DNA of 64,000 nt, taken from Climacteris rufus. Its lineage: Eukaryota > Chordata > Aves > Passeriformes > Climacteridae. The position numbers and the translations under genes are program-made. This document shows, piece by piece, positions 11,494 through 23,957 of the stretch (its first letter is position 1; every line of letters starts with the position of its first letter). Where the stretch lies: the NCBI GenBank assembly GCA_013398175.1, contig VZRZ01008560.1, positions 10,882-74,881 of the forward strand. Reading direction: 5' to 3'. Under the pieces are notes generated by a model. It was not told the origin of the DNA. It did not search any database and saw only the letters and a list, made by a program, of their open reading frames with translations.

Positions 11494-11786
11494 TGCCTTA
11501 GATCCAGTGAGGTCTCAGGTGCTCTAAGGTCCAAGGTAGTGGGACACATTTCTGGCCACACCCATCTCAAGGCCTTTTATTTGCTGTGGTGTTCAGGAGC
11601 CCTACACCCTGGTGGGTTTTTTTGTGTGCCAATGGCTTGGTAGCCACTTTGGGACTGGGCAAGAGGCTCCAGTGGGTGGGATGTGAAGTAGTGCACTGCC
11701 CCACCTATGCAGAACTTGCCCTTCCCCACCCCAAATCCACACATTAGTTGTTTTGAGCCACTAATCATCTCTCTGGTCTCATGTCA
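11494..11786 (-). mobile_element. LTR-like candidate, minus strand
   Basis: On the minus strand the segment can be read as TG...CA, with AATAAA followed by AGGCCTTGAG about 90 bases before its 3' end. A GC-richer part with CACC and GGGTGG blocks lies upstream. That layout (U3, polyadenylation signal, U5) resembles a solo LTR. The flanking five bases (GTTAC and GTAAT) match at only three positions, there is no clear TATA box, and the family is not recognised. Confidence 0.3.
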
Positions 11787-11837
11787 TCTCAGTAATGTGT
11801 GGGAAGAGGGCATTAATAAGATACCTAAAACTGAAAT

Positions 11838-12000
11838 AATAGAATCACAGAGTGGCCTCGTTTGGAAGGGACTTTAAGACCATCTGGTTCCAACCCCGCT
11901 GACATGGGCAGGGACATCTTTTACAAGACCAGGTCTCCAAGCCCCATCCAACCTGGCCATGAACACTTCCAGGGATGGGGCATCCACAGCTTCTATGCTG
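11838..12000 (-). mobile_element. CR1 LINE 3' end, minus strand
   Basis: 'AATAGAATCACAGAGTGG', 'GGAAGGGACTTTAAGACCAT', 'CTGGTTCCAACCCCGCTGAC', 'GGGCAGGGACATCTTTTACA' and 'GATGGGGCATCCACAGCTTC' are the inverted CR1 3' end. It stops abruptly where the element was truncated. Confidence 0.95.
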
Positions 12001-12622
12001 TGACATCATTTTTTGAGGAGCTTTCTTTGAATATTAATGACTGCATTCCTCTACATTATGTCTGTTGACATCTGATGTGCTAGGGTGAACCCTGGTGTCC
12101 AACACTTGCTCTGCCTGTACAGGGGGCTTCTGCAAGTCAAACTTGATATCTATGTATTTTGTACTACCAGTTCTTATATACCTGTTCAGGTATCCCAGGA
12201 AATTTCAGGTGGTTCTTGATGCCTTCATTTGACAATTGAGCTTACTCTCTAATGAGCTTTGACTTTCCACAGAGTAGTTATTAATCTTAAAACCACTGAA
12301 TTTCTTGTTTCCTTGTGATTGTCCTCATCTTTTTTATCTTCACTAAGACCCATCCAATAGCTCTGATAATAGCGTTATGACTTAAACCTAAGAAAGAGCC
12401 AATGACAAGCTATTCAGTGCAGTTTTTGAATCTGGGGAATAACTCCTCTGCCTAAGGACAGGCCATGGCACTTCCTGAGATGAGATATGGTATCTCACAA
12501 AGAGGCTATGTTGAAATATGATCATCTAATATCTTTTATGTACCACTACAAGCCTATGTCTGGGTAAATTGATCCATTTCCTAATGTTGACTGCATAGAT
12601 ATTTGTATGTGAACCAACAATC
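12001..12622. other. Unassigned DNA
   Basis: No element recognised between the CR1 end and the LTR. Confidence 0.5.
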
Positions 12623-12853
12623 TGTTGTGGGTTAACCCCAACAGGCAGCTCAGCCCAACAGAGCCACTCACTCACTCCTTGCCAGGATGGGGCAGAGAAT
12701 CAGAAGGGTAAAAGTGAAAAACTTTGTGGGTTAAATCAAGGACAGTTTCACAGTTAAATCAAAATCCTTACTAATTTGGTCACAAATCCAAAACACAGCA
12801 CTTTATGAGCTACCATGAAGAAAGTTAACTCTATTCCAGCCAAAACTAGTACA
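12623..12853 (-). mobile_element. ERVL-like solo LTR with internal deletion, minus strand
   Basis: On the minus strand it starts TGTACTAGTTTTGGCTGGAA and ends with GGTTAACCCACAACA. Both ends fit the family of 23397-23957 and 32520-33106. The stretch 'CAGAGAATCAGAAGGGTAAA' lies near the 3' end, as in those copies. At 231 bp it is less than half of the family length, and the central promoter part is gone. Flanking bases (CAATC, CTGTC) do not give a clear target duplication. No viral genes are present. Confidence 0.8.
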
Positions 12854-14859
12854 CTGTCCTTTAAAATCTGTGGAGAGGAGTGACAGAGTAGGGTACAGTT
12901 TACACCTTTAGGCTGAGCTATACTGGCCCCTGGAAGGATTTGCTTCATTCCATTACCTGTAACAGGAACCTACATGACTAAATTGTAGAAATATTTGATA
13001 AAGTGAATCTTACACAATGTTGCATATATAAATTATTTTCCCACGTGCAGATGCAGCTACTGTGGTTCTGGATCTCAGCCAAGCTGTTTGTGTAGGTTCA
13101 TGAGTGTAGGTGGCTAGAACTGCTTGAGATGTTTCTGTTCCAAAACTACAGAAATCTTGTGTTATATAGCTATTGCCCTTGTTGTACTCAATTTTCAAAT
13201 AGTGTAGAAAATTAGGTTAAAAGTCTGCTGCAGGATATCATGATCTATGTTGAATTAAATAGCTTTTAGACAGTCTTATAAAGAGAGAGTATATCGCCTC
13301 TATATTATTTTTTGATTGCAATCTCATTCCTTGATACTGGTATGGTATGATCTAATTTCATCTAAATCTTGACTCTAAGGAAATTTAAATCAACATTGTC
13401 AATGGGATAGATTTTTCAAAAAGTCAGTTATTAAGAATTTATTTGGTCAGAACAAAAAATACTTTTTGTATTGTCAGTTTTCCTTGGGATTTATTGACTT
13501 GCTCAAATATCGCATGAGAGAAAAACAAATAACTTTCACACTTACCAGTGGTTTGGAATTTATAGCTACTCACACTGATCAGGGATTTAAAAGAAAAATG
13601 AAAACTGCTGAACAAAAAAACAGTGGCACAAATAGCTCCTAACAACCTAAATGGTTTAGGCTGCAACAAACTGCTTGATGCAATGGAGGCCTAAGAACAC
13701 ATTAGCAAAACTTTTCAAAAAAACCTTCAGGTTTAGTTTAACTGTGGAAGAAAAACACAGATTTATAAGAATTTTCTCAAGTCTTCCACCTGTTTTTTTG
13801 ACTAGAAAAGCTTGTACCTATTGTAGGTTGTGTTTCTTGTTAGCATGTTTGGTGTGGGTATCTGAGAAGAACTCTTGGAACTTGTTCTTGGTACTTCTTT
13901 TGGCATTAGTCGGTGACCTTGTTGAAGCAACTTTCTCATGGCCCAGGTTTTGACTCCTGCAAAGGGCTTCTAAAATGACTATCTCAGAATTTAGTTTGTG
14001 GCACTCTCCCAATTTTAAATGCCTGGAGATAATATCACTATTATATTCAGTTGCTTATACCACCCCAGATCATTATTAGCTATGGAAGTTGGCGAATTCA
14101 TACAGGGGTTTAGAACTTCAAAGACATCCAGTCATACTCAGGTTTTGTCTTTAACATCCATGAATTGTTGAATTATGACTGAAAATGTTCAAAAATTATT
14201 TAGATGGTATTAAATGAATATCTTTGTCATTACCTCCAAATGACAATATTATATACCACAATTCATAGTGAATTGAGAGATGAAACTGTGATAACTCAAA
14301 GTAAATCTAGACTTGGATTCTTTTTAAGGGAAGGTGAGTGACTGAATATAGATGAAGTGAATAGGATAAATGCTTAAGGTCACTATACTATGTTAACAAG
14401 TAAGTATTTTCACTTTAATTAAATATGTTTGTCACATAATCTATGTACCGTATCGATAATCTCTACACCATGTACAGTAGTCAGCATTTGGATACATTAT
14501 CTTAGCAGAAATCAAAATATAAATTTATACACAAAAAAAATCTTTTGGCATTAGTGTTGAGATACACTATTGTCTTAAATGGTTCAATTCATTTAAACTT
14601 CTCTATAAATAGAGTTTACTTGATAAACAGCTTCGTCAAGTATGTGCTGACATGTAAGGCTGACAGTCTTTGTTTTATAGCGAGGGTCACCGATAGCAGC
14701 TCCTTTATCCATGAAAGGTCTCCCTCATCCTAAGAAACCACAGGAGATGGGATTGGGAAATCACACAGTGAAGTTCTTGTTTTACACCATTTTCCTAGTT
14801 TGGTGGTACTTGAGGTACAGGAGATGTAACTGAGCTAAGAGGAACAGACTGGGGTGGGG
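12854..14859. other. Unassigned DNA
   Basis: No repeat or exon recognised. A 92-codon plus frame (13675-13953) and its antisense partner lack any support. Confidence 0.5.
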
Positions 14860-14882
14860 GTGTGTGTGTGTGTCTGTGTGTA
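14860..14882. repeat. GT microsatellite
   Basis: About ten GT units with one TC interruption, after a G-rich stretch. Confidence 0.85.
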
Positions 14883-17046
14883 TCTGTTGGGAAGGTTGCC
14901 CAAGTGTCCATGGATCAATCCTGGGACAGAAGAGGGATCTGCATGCTACAGAGAGCTACTGCTCTCCAGACAGACCTGCTGCAGGCTTGACCGAGTTATA
15001 CACAGAATTATGGTGAATCAGAGGCAGCTTGTCTCTCATTTCTGCAGACATCTATCAGCAATTGGGCAGGAGGCTAAAATTCTCCTTGTTTTTGGAGTGG
15101 TCTGCACTCTGGCATGTTGTCCTTAGATCATGCTTGCTGTTGCTTCAGCAAGTGAGGATATCTCATATGATTCATGATGGCCATAGAATTTCCAAACACC
15201 AGCATGGTACATGTGTGTAATGACCTCAATGACTCAAAGGCAAGAAGATGTACACTGAGTGAAGATATGGACCTACCAGCTATTGAAGTATTAATTAGTG
15301 AGGCAATGAGAAAGGCTAAAAGCAGATTTAGTGCAGTGGACTTTTATTTGGGTTACTCAGTGGCTTAACTATGAAAGAATTAATACAAATTCTTCTCCAT
15401 TAGGGCTTTAGATGATGCAGTGCTTGCTTAGGTCGCTAGTCATTCACTTACAATGATTGTTCTGGAGGAAATGGTCATAAATATCATTTGGTAGGATTCC
15501 TTGTGTGTAAGTTGCTGATCTTTTTCCTCACTCTGATTGTCACTTTAAGGTATTTATACAATCACGGGAGTTGAAATGCTTGTAGAGCGAACTGTTATTC
15601 GATAAGGATAAAATATCTGTGTTAGTGAATTTCTCTCCTTTGAGAATGTGACAGCATTTTGCTGTTTTCAGATAGCTATACTCTTCTGTGTTCCTGCACT
15701 TTGAAGCCATCAACTCTATTTTTGTACATCACAGATGTCTGATCCTCATAGGGCAGATATTTTAAAAGGTCCATGTTTGATCAGTCCTTGACACTTCTGC
15801 TCACACAGCTATCAGAGGTATCAATTAGTGCTATTTGCTATAGTGTTTTCTTGTGACAGGGACCATTCCTAGCAATATATTTTGTTGGTAATCATTATTC
15901 AGGCTTAAAAACATACAGTTTTGCTCTGGGCCTGGCATTTAAAGAGCCACTTGAGCTATAATTTTGGCTTGTGTGGTACTACTGCAATCAGGTTCTGGTG
16001 AGGCAATTGTAGTTTAATTGATCAGCATTATTAGTAATAATAAAAGATTTATGCAATTTGATTTTTAATGAGGCAAAAATCAGCCAGTTAGTCTGTGGAA
16101 TGTAACTTCTGGTCCCTGGATAGCTGCCTTTCATTTCAAAATTATGGAGAAGAAAATCCTAAATTCTTCTCTAATAAACTTTCTTCTGTGCATTACCAAT
16201 TTATTTTTTCATTTTCAAGTAGAATACATTTTAGGTTTCATCTCTTCTGTTCTTGCAATTGTGATAAAGACCTAACATTATAGTAATATTTGATTCTAGT
16301 TGCTAATATATTTTTGAACTATTCATTTTAATAGAGGTTATTAGTGACAACAATAACTAGGTGGGGGAAAACCTGAAATTATTAACTTATGGGATGTCCA
16401 TGGAAGTGGTCAAAATCTGAAACAATTATTTTTCAAAATAATTTACTGTAAATTTTTACTGTAAATAGTTTAAGTAAATTTGGCATTTACTTTCAATCAG
16501 AAATAGGTGAAAAGTAAACAACGATAAAAAGGAAATTTGATGTGCTTTAAAAAAAATTATGGGAAATAGTTCTGAGAAATATATTGGGTATTCATGTAGT
16601 CAGTTGTAAGAGAACAGGATATTCCCCTGCACCCAGGAGGATCAGTGCTACTTAAACCATACCATTTGAAGCTTAATTTAACTTCTCTTTTAATTCATGG
16701 TTGACTTTGGATGCAGACACACACTTTAATGATGAGAAGTTACGGATAATCCCACTTTAAAATAAAAAAACCCCAATGTTCCAATTTAATTATCTCAAAT
16801 GTTTTCAAAATACTGAAACTATTTCACTCTCCTTTTTTCTTCTTTTTTTTTCTTTTGTGAAAAGGGGAAAAAAAAGCTGATTTTTTCTACATGTCCATGA
16901 GAAGGGTGTATTTTCCTATAACAACATTCTTTTTGATGAAGAAAAGAAATCTCAAGACATTATTTCTGAAAGGTTACTTATTTGCTGTAATTATCTGTGT
17001 GCTTAGGACTGGAATGCTTTTGTCTTTCCTAATAGCCATTTAAAAT
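14883..17046. other. Unassigned DNA, possible conserved noncoding stretch
   Basis: 15930-16090 is free of simple repeats and carries TTTAATTGATC, TTATTAGTAATAATAAA and ATTTATGCAATTTGATTTTT words. That texture recalls vertebrate noncoding enhancers. The rest is unremarkable. Confidence 0.3.
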
Positions 17047-17118
17047 TAAAAAAAAAAAAAAAANNNNNNNNNNNNNNNAAAAAAAAGAAGAATAAAAAAT
17101 GGAAAGAAAAAAAAAAAG
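17047..17118. repeat. Poly-A tract with an assembly gap
   Basis: A run of at least 16 A leads into 15 unresolved bases (17064-17078), then more A with scattered G. The gap is a homopolymer sequencing problem and the true length is unknown. A frame called across it has no meaning. Confidence 0.95.
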
Positions 17119-17654
17119 AAGCTTAAGCAGAGAAGGTGAACTTCAAATTCCCCCAGAGTATAACTTGTCTTCTCAGGTGCCAGGACAGGGAAAGCCATTG
17201 CCACTCCCTTCCTCAGGACTCCTATGAGCTGTTCCAGACTGGCTGGAAAGGTCAATTTGTCATTATGTCAGAGGCCCATGTCCCTCTTCCTTTTCTGAGG
17301 GATGCTCCAGGTCATTCAGATCGGTGAAAACATCTACCTCTGGGACTCAGGCTGTCTTTTCACCCTCTCCCAAATTAGGCCTTTCCAGAGATATTTTTGC
17401 AAAACACCCCTTTAAAAATGCCCCTGGCAATGTTGATCAGCTCTGAAGCTCTGACTCTAGGCACAAAACTTCTTTCTTTCACACAAAATTTCTCAGAAAT
17501 CACAATTCTTTATTTTAGTAATGTTTAAAACTAGAACACTTCCCCTGAGGTACAATTCTTGTGTGGCATATATCACATCCAATGAGCAGAGAGGGCTTGG
17601 TATTTAGAAGAAGAAAAACCTAAATTTCACATTTTCATGTGCAAATGTGCAGAG
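17119..17654. other. Unassigned DNA
   Basis: No element recognised. Confidence 0.5.
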
Positions 17655-17695
17655 CGATGCCTCGTTGGCCCTTTGGCTAAGATTTTACTTTTAGT
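17655..17695 (+). pseudogene. Possible U2 snRNA pseudogene fragment
   Basis: GCGATGCCTCGTTGGCCC followed by TTTGGCTAAGAT resembles the very start of U2 spliceosomal RNA (ATCGCTTCTCGGCCTTTTGGCTAAGAT). The 12-base TTTGGCTAAGAT is exact, the order of the preceding GCGAT, TCG and GGCC words is kept, and then similarity ends. It lacks the branch-site pairing region and the Sm site, so it cannot be a working gene. A chance match is possible. Confidence 0.35.
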
Positions 17696-19477
17696 TGTAT
17701 TAGGACATAAGCAAAGTAAACACATAAACAAGGTAATGCCAAAGCTTCCTCAAACAAACAGTTGAAAACACAAAACAAAGAAAGAAAAAGAAGGTCTAGG
17801 GAATGATGGTTGAATGTTAGTTTTTCTTTTTGAATGGGCTCTTATCTTCTGTGTGGAGATGGTTAAATCAACACTATGCCAGGGACTTCACATAAATTCC
17901 TGTGGACTGTCAGGGTGGTCAATCCAGATATTCCTGCTTGTGACTACCAAGATCTTCTGTCCACCTGGATACACGGAAGTGCCTCTATTGACTCTCCATC
18001 CTATTCTCTGTCCTCTTTTTCACAACACAAGCTCTTCAGGCAAGTGGCAACCCCTGATGATGCATCTGCAAGGAGCACCATATGATGTGCCTGTACATAA
18101 CATTTATCAGGAGATATATGATCATGGTAACCTTCCTCTTGACTAACTGACTAACAAAACACTTGACTTAAGAAGGCAGCAATTTAGGAAGCAAATGTAT
18201 TTCTGCTTTGTAATTGACACAGACTAATGGATTGAATTTTCAAAGTTTGCTAATTTTTTGGACTTGAGTAAGATGTTAAAATATACAGGCCACAAATTAT
18301 TCTTATTCTTACTAAAAAAAAAAAAAGGAAAAAAATAATCTGTTGCTTGCTTCATGATTTGCTAAAAGATTATGCTATTTGCTTTTGCTAACAAAATGGG
18401 GGGGTTTGTGTAGTTTCTTGACCTAGGACAGATCAGCAGAGACATGACATCTGGTTGCTCAATGAAGTTTTGCATTTCACTGAATTTTCCACCTGGGTTG
18501 CCTAGAATATATAAATCTAAATTTGGCAAATACAAACCATTGTTTCTGTGTCTGAGAAATTTATTTCCAAACTTCATTGTAAGACTGCACAGCAATCAAG
18601 AGCACAGTCAAGGAGCAAAAATAATATTGGGTCAGTGCATCATATTGGCAGCAACAGCACTCACCTCTAACTGCTTTTTTTTTCATATTTCACTCAAGAA
18701 ATATGCAAATACAAGGTTGTTAAAGTAAGTGATTGCAAAAACATGGGATCAATAGAGGTGTTAGCCTTGCTGCCCTGGCTAAAATCCAGTTCAGGTGATT
18801 AAATTCCACCTACTTAAACCCCCTCATTGTTTTATTTCCTCACTTTCAATTAAACTACAGATATTTGGCTTCTAAACAGCATGGTTTTGTGTGTGTTTCA
18901 GTGCCTCATTGTAAGCTGTCTGTAAATCAAAGCACTCATAGAGTTTTGTCCACATGGATATCTTCCTGAACTTGTGATAATTACAACAAAGAAATCTTGG
19001 TATGCTCACTTGTGGCAACTTAAATTTCCTTTTGATCTTAAAAGAAGGAAAAAAAAAAAACTGTGATATGAGTTTTCCAGGAAAACACATAATTTGTTCT
19101 CACCAGATAAAGAAGTCAGGAAGTTTTTGATAGTTATTCTATGTGAGGAAACAAATATGAGAATACCTTAATACCTGTACTAGCCAGCAGGGCTTTTAGG
19201 ATTCAGAATGTAGGAATCAGGTGCTGGTTTGGTACAGATATAAAAAAGAAAGAGGTTTTTGATGTCATTAAGCCAATGTTGTGAACAACATATTTTGAAG
19301 CCAAGGGAGAATAGTTTAACTGTCTCTTCCATAACTGCATTGATAAGAGAGGGACTTACCTTGTAATTATGCCTGGCTGCAGATACACGTCTATTTTAAT
19401 ATTCTTCCTCCTAGCTCTATTCTTAAGAAATTCTCATCACAGGTAAAGCAACCTAGATCCCTTAATTGTTGTGAACG
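17696..19477. other. Unassigned DNA
   Basis: Holds a poly-A tract near 18314-18336 and an A run near 19050. A 110-codon plus frame at 17814-18146 shows no family features. No element recognised. Confidence 0.5.
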
Positions 19478-19605
19478 TGTTATGAAACGGGTAAAAGAAT
19501 GTCAGGGTTGTGGGTTTGATTCCCGTGGGCCAATCACTTAAGAGTTGGACTTAATGATCCTTGTGGGTCCCTTCCAACTCAGAATATCTGTGACTCTAAT
19601 GAAGA
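19478..19605 (+). mobile_element. tRNA-Ile/CR1 SINE (TguSINE1 type)
   Basis: AATGTCAGGGTTGTGGG, then GTTTGATTCCCGT and GGGCCA, follows the 3' half of tRNA-Ile: anticodon-arm end, T arm with the B-box-like GTTTGATTCC, and acceptor strand. After a short linker it joins a CR1 3' end ('GTTGGACTTAATGATCCTTG', 'GTGGGTCCCTTCCAACTCAG', 'AATATCTGTGACTCTAATG'). A tRNA-Ile head on a CR1 tail is the structure described for TguSINE1 of zebra finch, which CR1 enzymes mobilise. The 5' half of the tRNA part is missing or too diverged to see, so this is a truncated copy and not a tRNA gene. It is the main pointer to a passerine. Confidence 0.75.
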
Positions 19606-21904
19606 GTAATTAAAAATATTAAATCAGAGAAAAATACTTTGTTTGTAGATTGATAATTTAGTCTTTCATCCGTTGGAAACACAATTCCTTCTGTTCCTGG
19701 TAGAGAATGATATTGGTGCCATCATTAAATGGTTGATACTTAGCTTTTAAATAATATGGAGCCATGAGACCCCAGGCTCTCTAAAGATTTAAATTTCATT
19801 TTACACACATTAAGGACCAAATTCATCGCATCTTACTGTAAATGTTGATCTGGATGATGATTTGGGGATTTTAGACAGTTTTATCAATTAAGAATGGCTG
19901 GAACTGCAGAGATAAAATCTCATTGTAGTGAAAAGTATGTCTCTGGGAATAACTGTACTTCTGCACCAGTAAAAAGACACTAACACATTCTATACTTCAC
20001 ACAGGTCAATGTCTAGAGACTAGTAGGAGGTATCTGAGTCCTTATCTGCAAACAAAAGTTGTGGATACTTCAGTATTCCCATTTAAAAAATGGCTTCTGT
20101 AAAGCAGAGGAGTTTTTCTGTATGATAACAATACAGTGCCTTTTGATTGATGCTCTTTTTGTGAATTGCTTTTGCTTTCAAAAGTGCCAAAAGAAAACAG
20201 GAAAAGATAATTTGAAATGGAAAAGATAATTTCAGACTCTATAACAAGATTTAGGAAATTTTAGATGTTAAAACTCAAAGGCAGTCTCTTCTGGGAAGCT
20301 GCTTCACCCTGGACCATGTTCTTTGACCTAAAAGTTAACTTGACATTTGCATTTCTACCTACAGCAAAGCTCAGAGCTATTCTCGCCATATTTAGGCTCC
20401 TTTTGTGTTATTATATCCACAAAAAAGGTCCTTAAGTCTATTAGGTTCACAGGTTTGTAAACTAAACCTCATGCTGAGTTCTTTGCAGATTTAGAGTCTA
20501 TTAATTGTAATAATACCAATCATATTGTCTCTGCAAATAATATTACTGTCAGGTGCCGTAGTTTATTAATACATCGGAAGATAAGGGTAATTGTATGAAC
20601 TTTCTTTTCACTTCCATCATGTTCATGTGGCATTTAATTCTCCTTTATTTTTGCCACAGAGATGTGAAAAAAACAGTAAAATGAGGCTTGAAGTTTTCAG
20701 CTTGAGCATAGTTGTAATAAAACCTATTTTCTGTGCCTTCACGTTTATTTACCAAGGCCATCAACTCTGTTATTACTAGTAGATATTTTACAGTTGACAT
20801 ACTTAATCTCCAGACCTCCTAATTCCAACAAAATCAACTTTTCACATTATAATATAGAATTGCAATAAACGTGAGAACTAATTGGCTTGAAAGAGTGCAT
20901 TAGGAGTATACCATCAGGTCATTAATCGGTGTCTGAGTTCCTACAAATTCAAAAAATTCTCTGCTGACTTGTAAACCACATATGAATAATAAAAGGATTG
21001 GAGACTGGGCTTCTAGGATAAAATTATCTTGCACTCCTCATCCTGATATTTAAGGAATATGCCAAAAAATTAAAATTCCCTTGTACCAATGATATTTTTA
21101 TTCCATCAGGGCTATCTTAGAATCTCACACTGTTGGCACTTTTCTGATTATGACAGCCCTTTTCAGCATAAAGCTTCCTATTTATTATTCTGATCACTTT
21201 GGAGCAAAATAAGCCTGTTTGTTGCATATAAAGAGTACCCTGCATTTTATTACTGGATTGTTTTTTTTTCTTCTATATTTTCAGTTCATATTTGTTGAAT
21301 TTTTTATTATTATTGCTTACATACTAAGAAGAGTAGGAGATTTTCCTATTTTTGAAATTCTGATTTTTTAAAATTATTTTCTTCTGCACTTGAATTATTT
21401 GTCAAACATAAATGGTCCAACAATCATTGCTAACAACGAGACAGGTAAATTTTTGTTATCATGCTGCATACTGTGTAAAATTACCAATTAACTTCTAGTC
21501 TTGCTAGAAAACCCTCTTTAAATTTTCTGCAGTCAGAAATCTATAGTTTCTTGCCTTTTTATGACAAGTTATTTTGTATGTTTAAAAAAAATGCAGATGG
21601 GAGTACTCAAGATGCTTAATGCATTTTTTTTTCTTAATTTCCTCACCAGCATTGTTCCACAGTTTTCTTTCACCAAAAACTCCATCATAATTTTTTTTTA
21701 AATAAATTTCGGATATTTTGTGTTACTTCTATAAAACTCGATTGATTAATAAATGAAAACTGGAATTTAACATGTTTTTTTATCTTACAGTGCATTCCAG
21801 GGTTCTTAGAGGGGTTTGTCTTTTGAAAGACATTATGCTGGCTTCCAGAATTAGCGTCATATAGTGCTTGCTGACAGCTTTAATTCTTGTGCCTGTAAGT
21901 TCAC
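19606..21904. other. Unassigned DNA
   Basis: A 14-base direct repeat (GGAAAAGATAATTT at 20200 and 20219) and several T runs are present. No element or exon recognised. Confidence 0.5.
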
Positions 21905-22135
21905 TGAGTTATAGAACCATTTGTGTTGGAAAGGATCTTCAAAACAATCCAGTTCAAACCCCCCTGCCATGGACAGGGACACCTTCCACTAGACCAGCTT
22001 GCTCCAAGCCCCATCCAACCTGGCCTTGAACACTTCCAAGGATGGGCCAGACAGAACTTTTCTGGGCAAACTGTTCCAGTGCCTCAGCACCCTTACAGAA
22101 ACAATTTTTTTTACTGGTACCTAATCTAAACCTAC
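21905..22135 (-). mobile_element. CR1 LINE 3' end, minus strand
   Basis: 'GTTATAGAACCATTTGTGTT', 'GGAAAGGATCTTCAAAACAA', 'CCATGGACAGGGACACCTTC', 'CTTGCTCCAAGCCCCATCCA' and 'CTGTTCCAGTGCCTCAGCAC' give the inverted CR1 3' UTR for about 230 bases. It ends at 'CTAATCTAAACCTAC', where the truncation lies. Confidence 0.95.
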
Positions 22136-22167
22136 TAATGCAAATGGTGTATAATGCAAATGGTGTA
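22136..22167. repeat. 16-bp perfect tandem duplication at CR1 edge
   Basis: TAATGCAAATGGTGTA occurs twice without a gap (22136-22151 and 22152-22167), exactly at the truncated 5' end of the CR1 copy. It may be a trace of the insertion or repair event. Confidence 0.85.
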
Positions 22168-23396
22168 AGCAACCAGAGCAAGATAAAAAAAAACATTGAA
22201 GTGATATTTATAAGGCTCTAAGCCAGCTATAAACCAACTGTGTCTACTTCTGTGTGACAGCACAAGGATGCTCCCAGGTTCCTATATCCAGCAAGCAGAC
22301 ACAAATTCTGGTATTTGTCATCCATTCTCACTCCCTAGTTTTTATAGAAATAAAAACACCTGCTTACTTGAAGGTAGGAGAGATGGTATTTTGTAAAGCC
22401 TGGCAGATGCCCAGATGGGAAAATATGGTGGTAGGATGCTCAAAATTCACTTCTAAAGGTACAAATGTAATTTAGGAGACTAAGGAGGTGAAACTGCATA
22501 TGAAAACTGATTGCCAGAGCATTAGGTCCTCAAGGTGCTGACTGATAATCTGTCTTTATTTTAGCCTCTACACAAGCTGGTTTTTATCAGTCACAAATAA
22601 TAACTAAATAGATGCCAATTCTTATATAATAAGCATTGGCCTCTAGAAGGGCCATCCAACTCTTTCAGCACTGTGCCAAAGCAACATATTTTGCTGTTAT
22701 AACCGATAACCAAGCTCAGAAAATTGCTACTATTTTATCCTGCTGTGATAGCACCACCAGTACACTAATAATTGGCATGACAGATAATAAGGCACAGTCT
22801 GAGAGCTCAAGTTTAAGGTTTGGGATGTGTCAGGGTGCTAGGAAAAAGCATAGCACCAGTTGTCACATAAAACATATATTAGTTGTATTTACTGACTTTC
22901 TTCTTACCTTTACTAGTTTGTACCCTCTGGTACTGCAACTGGATTGATCATTTGGAACGATTTGAGTAAAAGAAAACAATAGTTTTACACAAAGTGGATT
23001 TTATTGACTATGTTGGAAACAGGTTCTGAAAGACAAGAGTGAGATTTATGAAGTACAAATTTGTAAAATGTCTGTAGATTGAAGATTTCAGGGATTTCTT
23101 TTTGGAATCCAGGAAGTGAGCTAGCATATTGCCTCAAAATTAGCAGGATATACTAAAAAGAAAAGGAATAGTAGATTAGTGTATATACTAAAGCAGTACT
23201 TTTTTCCAAAATACATTCAGTTTAGAAGATGATGAAGATACTTACAGATTTGGCACTAGTCAACAACTTCTGCATGTAAGTTTCCAAAAGAGTGCAGCTT
23301 AGAGGCAAAAGAGAATTACAGAGAAGGTAAAATCACACAATATTTTAGGGCAAGACAAAAGGGGTAGAACAGATGTTAAACCTTATCTCCAGGCAG
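22168..23396. other. Unassigned DNA
   Basis: A 103-codon plus frame (22636-22947) has no recognisable domain. No repeats seen. Confidence 0.5.
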
Positions 23397-23957
23397 TGAC
23401 TAAGCCCTACACAGCTCCTTACTCCCTCTCTTGGGTGGGATGGGGGTGAGAATCAGAAGGGTAAAAGTGAGAAAACTCATGGGTTGAGATAGGGACAGTT
23501 TAACCAGTAAAGCAAAAGCTGTGTACACAAGCAAAGCAAACCAAGGAATTAATTCCCTGCTTCCAATGGGCAGGCAGGTGTTCAGCCATCTCCAGGAGAG
23601 CTGGAACTCCATCTCCATCACATGTAAAGGTAACTTGGGAAGACAAACACCATCACTCCTAATGTCCACCCTTATTTCTCCTTCTCACCAACTTTATATG
23701 CTGAACATGACCTCATATGGTCTGAAATATTTCTTAGGTCAGTGGGGGTCAGCTGTCCTGGCTGTGTCCACTCCCAACTCCGTGTTCCCCACCAGCCTCC
23801 TTGCTGGTAGGGTGGGGTGAGGAGCAGAAAAGCTCTGCTCAGCAGTAATGAAAACATAACTGTATTTATCAACATTGTTTTGGTCACAACTCCAAAACAC
23901 AGCCCCATACTAACTACTGAGAAGAAAATTAGCTCTAGCCCAGTCAAGCCCAGCACA
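23397..23957 (-). mobile_element. Near full-length ERVL-like solo LTR, minus strand
   Basis: On the minus strand it starts TGTGCTGGGCTTGACTGGGC, passes a CAGCATATAAAGTTGG promoter (TATA-like box near 23693-23700), and carries 'GGCAGGCAGGTGTTCAGCCA' (plus-strand reading) in the transcribed part. It ends with GGGCTTAGTCA. At about 560 bp it keeps U3, R and U5. No internal viral genes flank it, so it is a solo LTR left by recombination. A target duplication was not found. The paired frames of 89-99 codons are by-products. Confidence 0.9.

Noticed and set aside
17046..17255. 69-codon frame across the sequence gap
   Set aside because: Includes unresolved bases and a poly-T reading.
19499..19533. 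Functional tRNA gene suggested by the B-box-like GTTTGATTCC
   Set aside because: No D arm or A box in front, and the sequence runs into a CR1 tail. It is a SINE.
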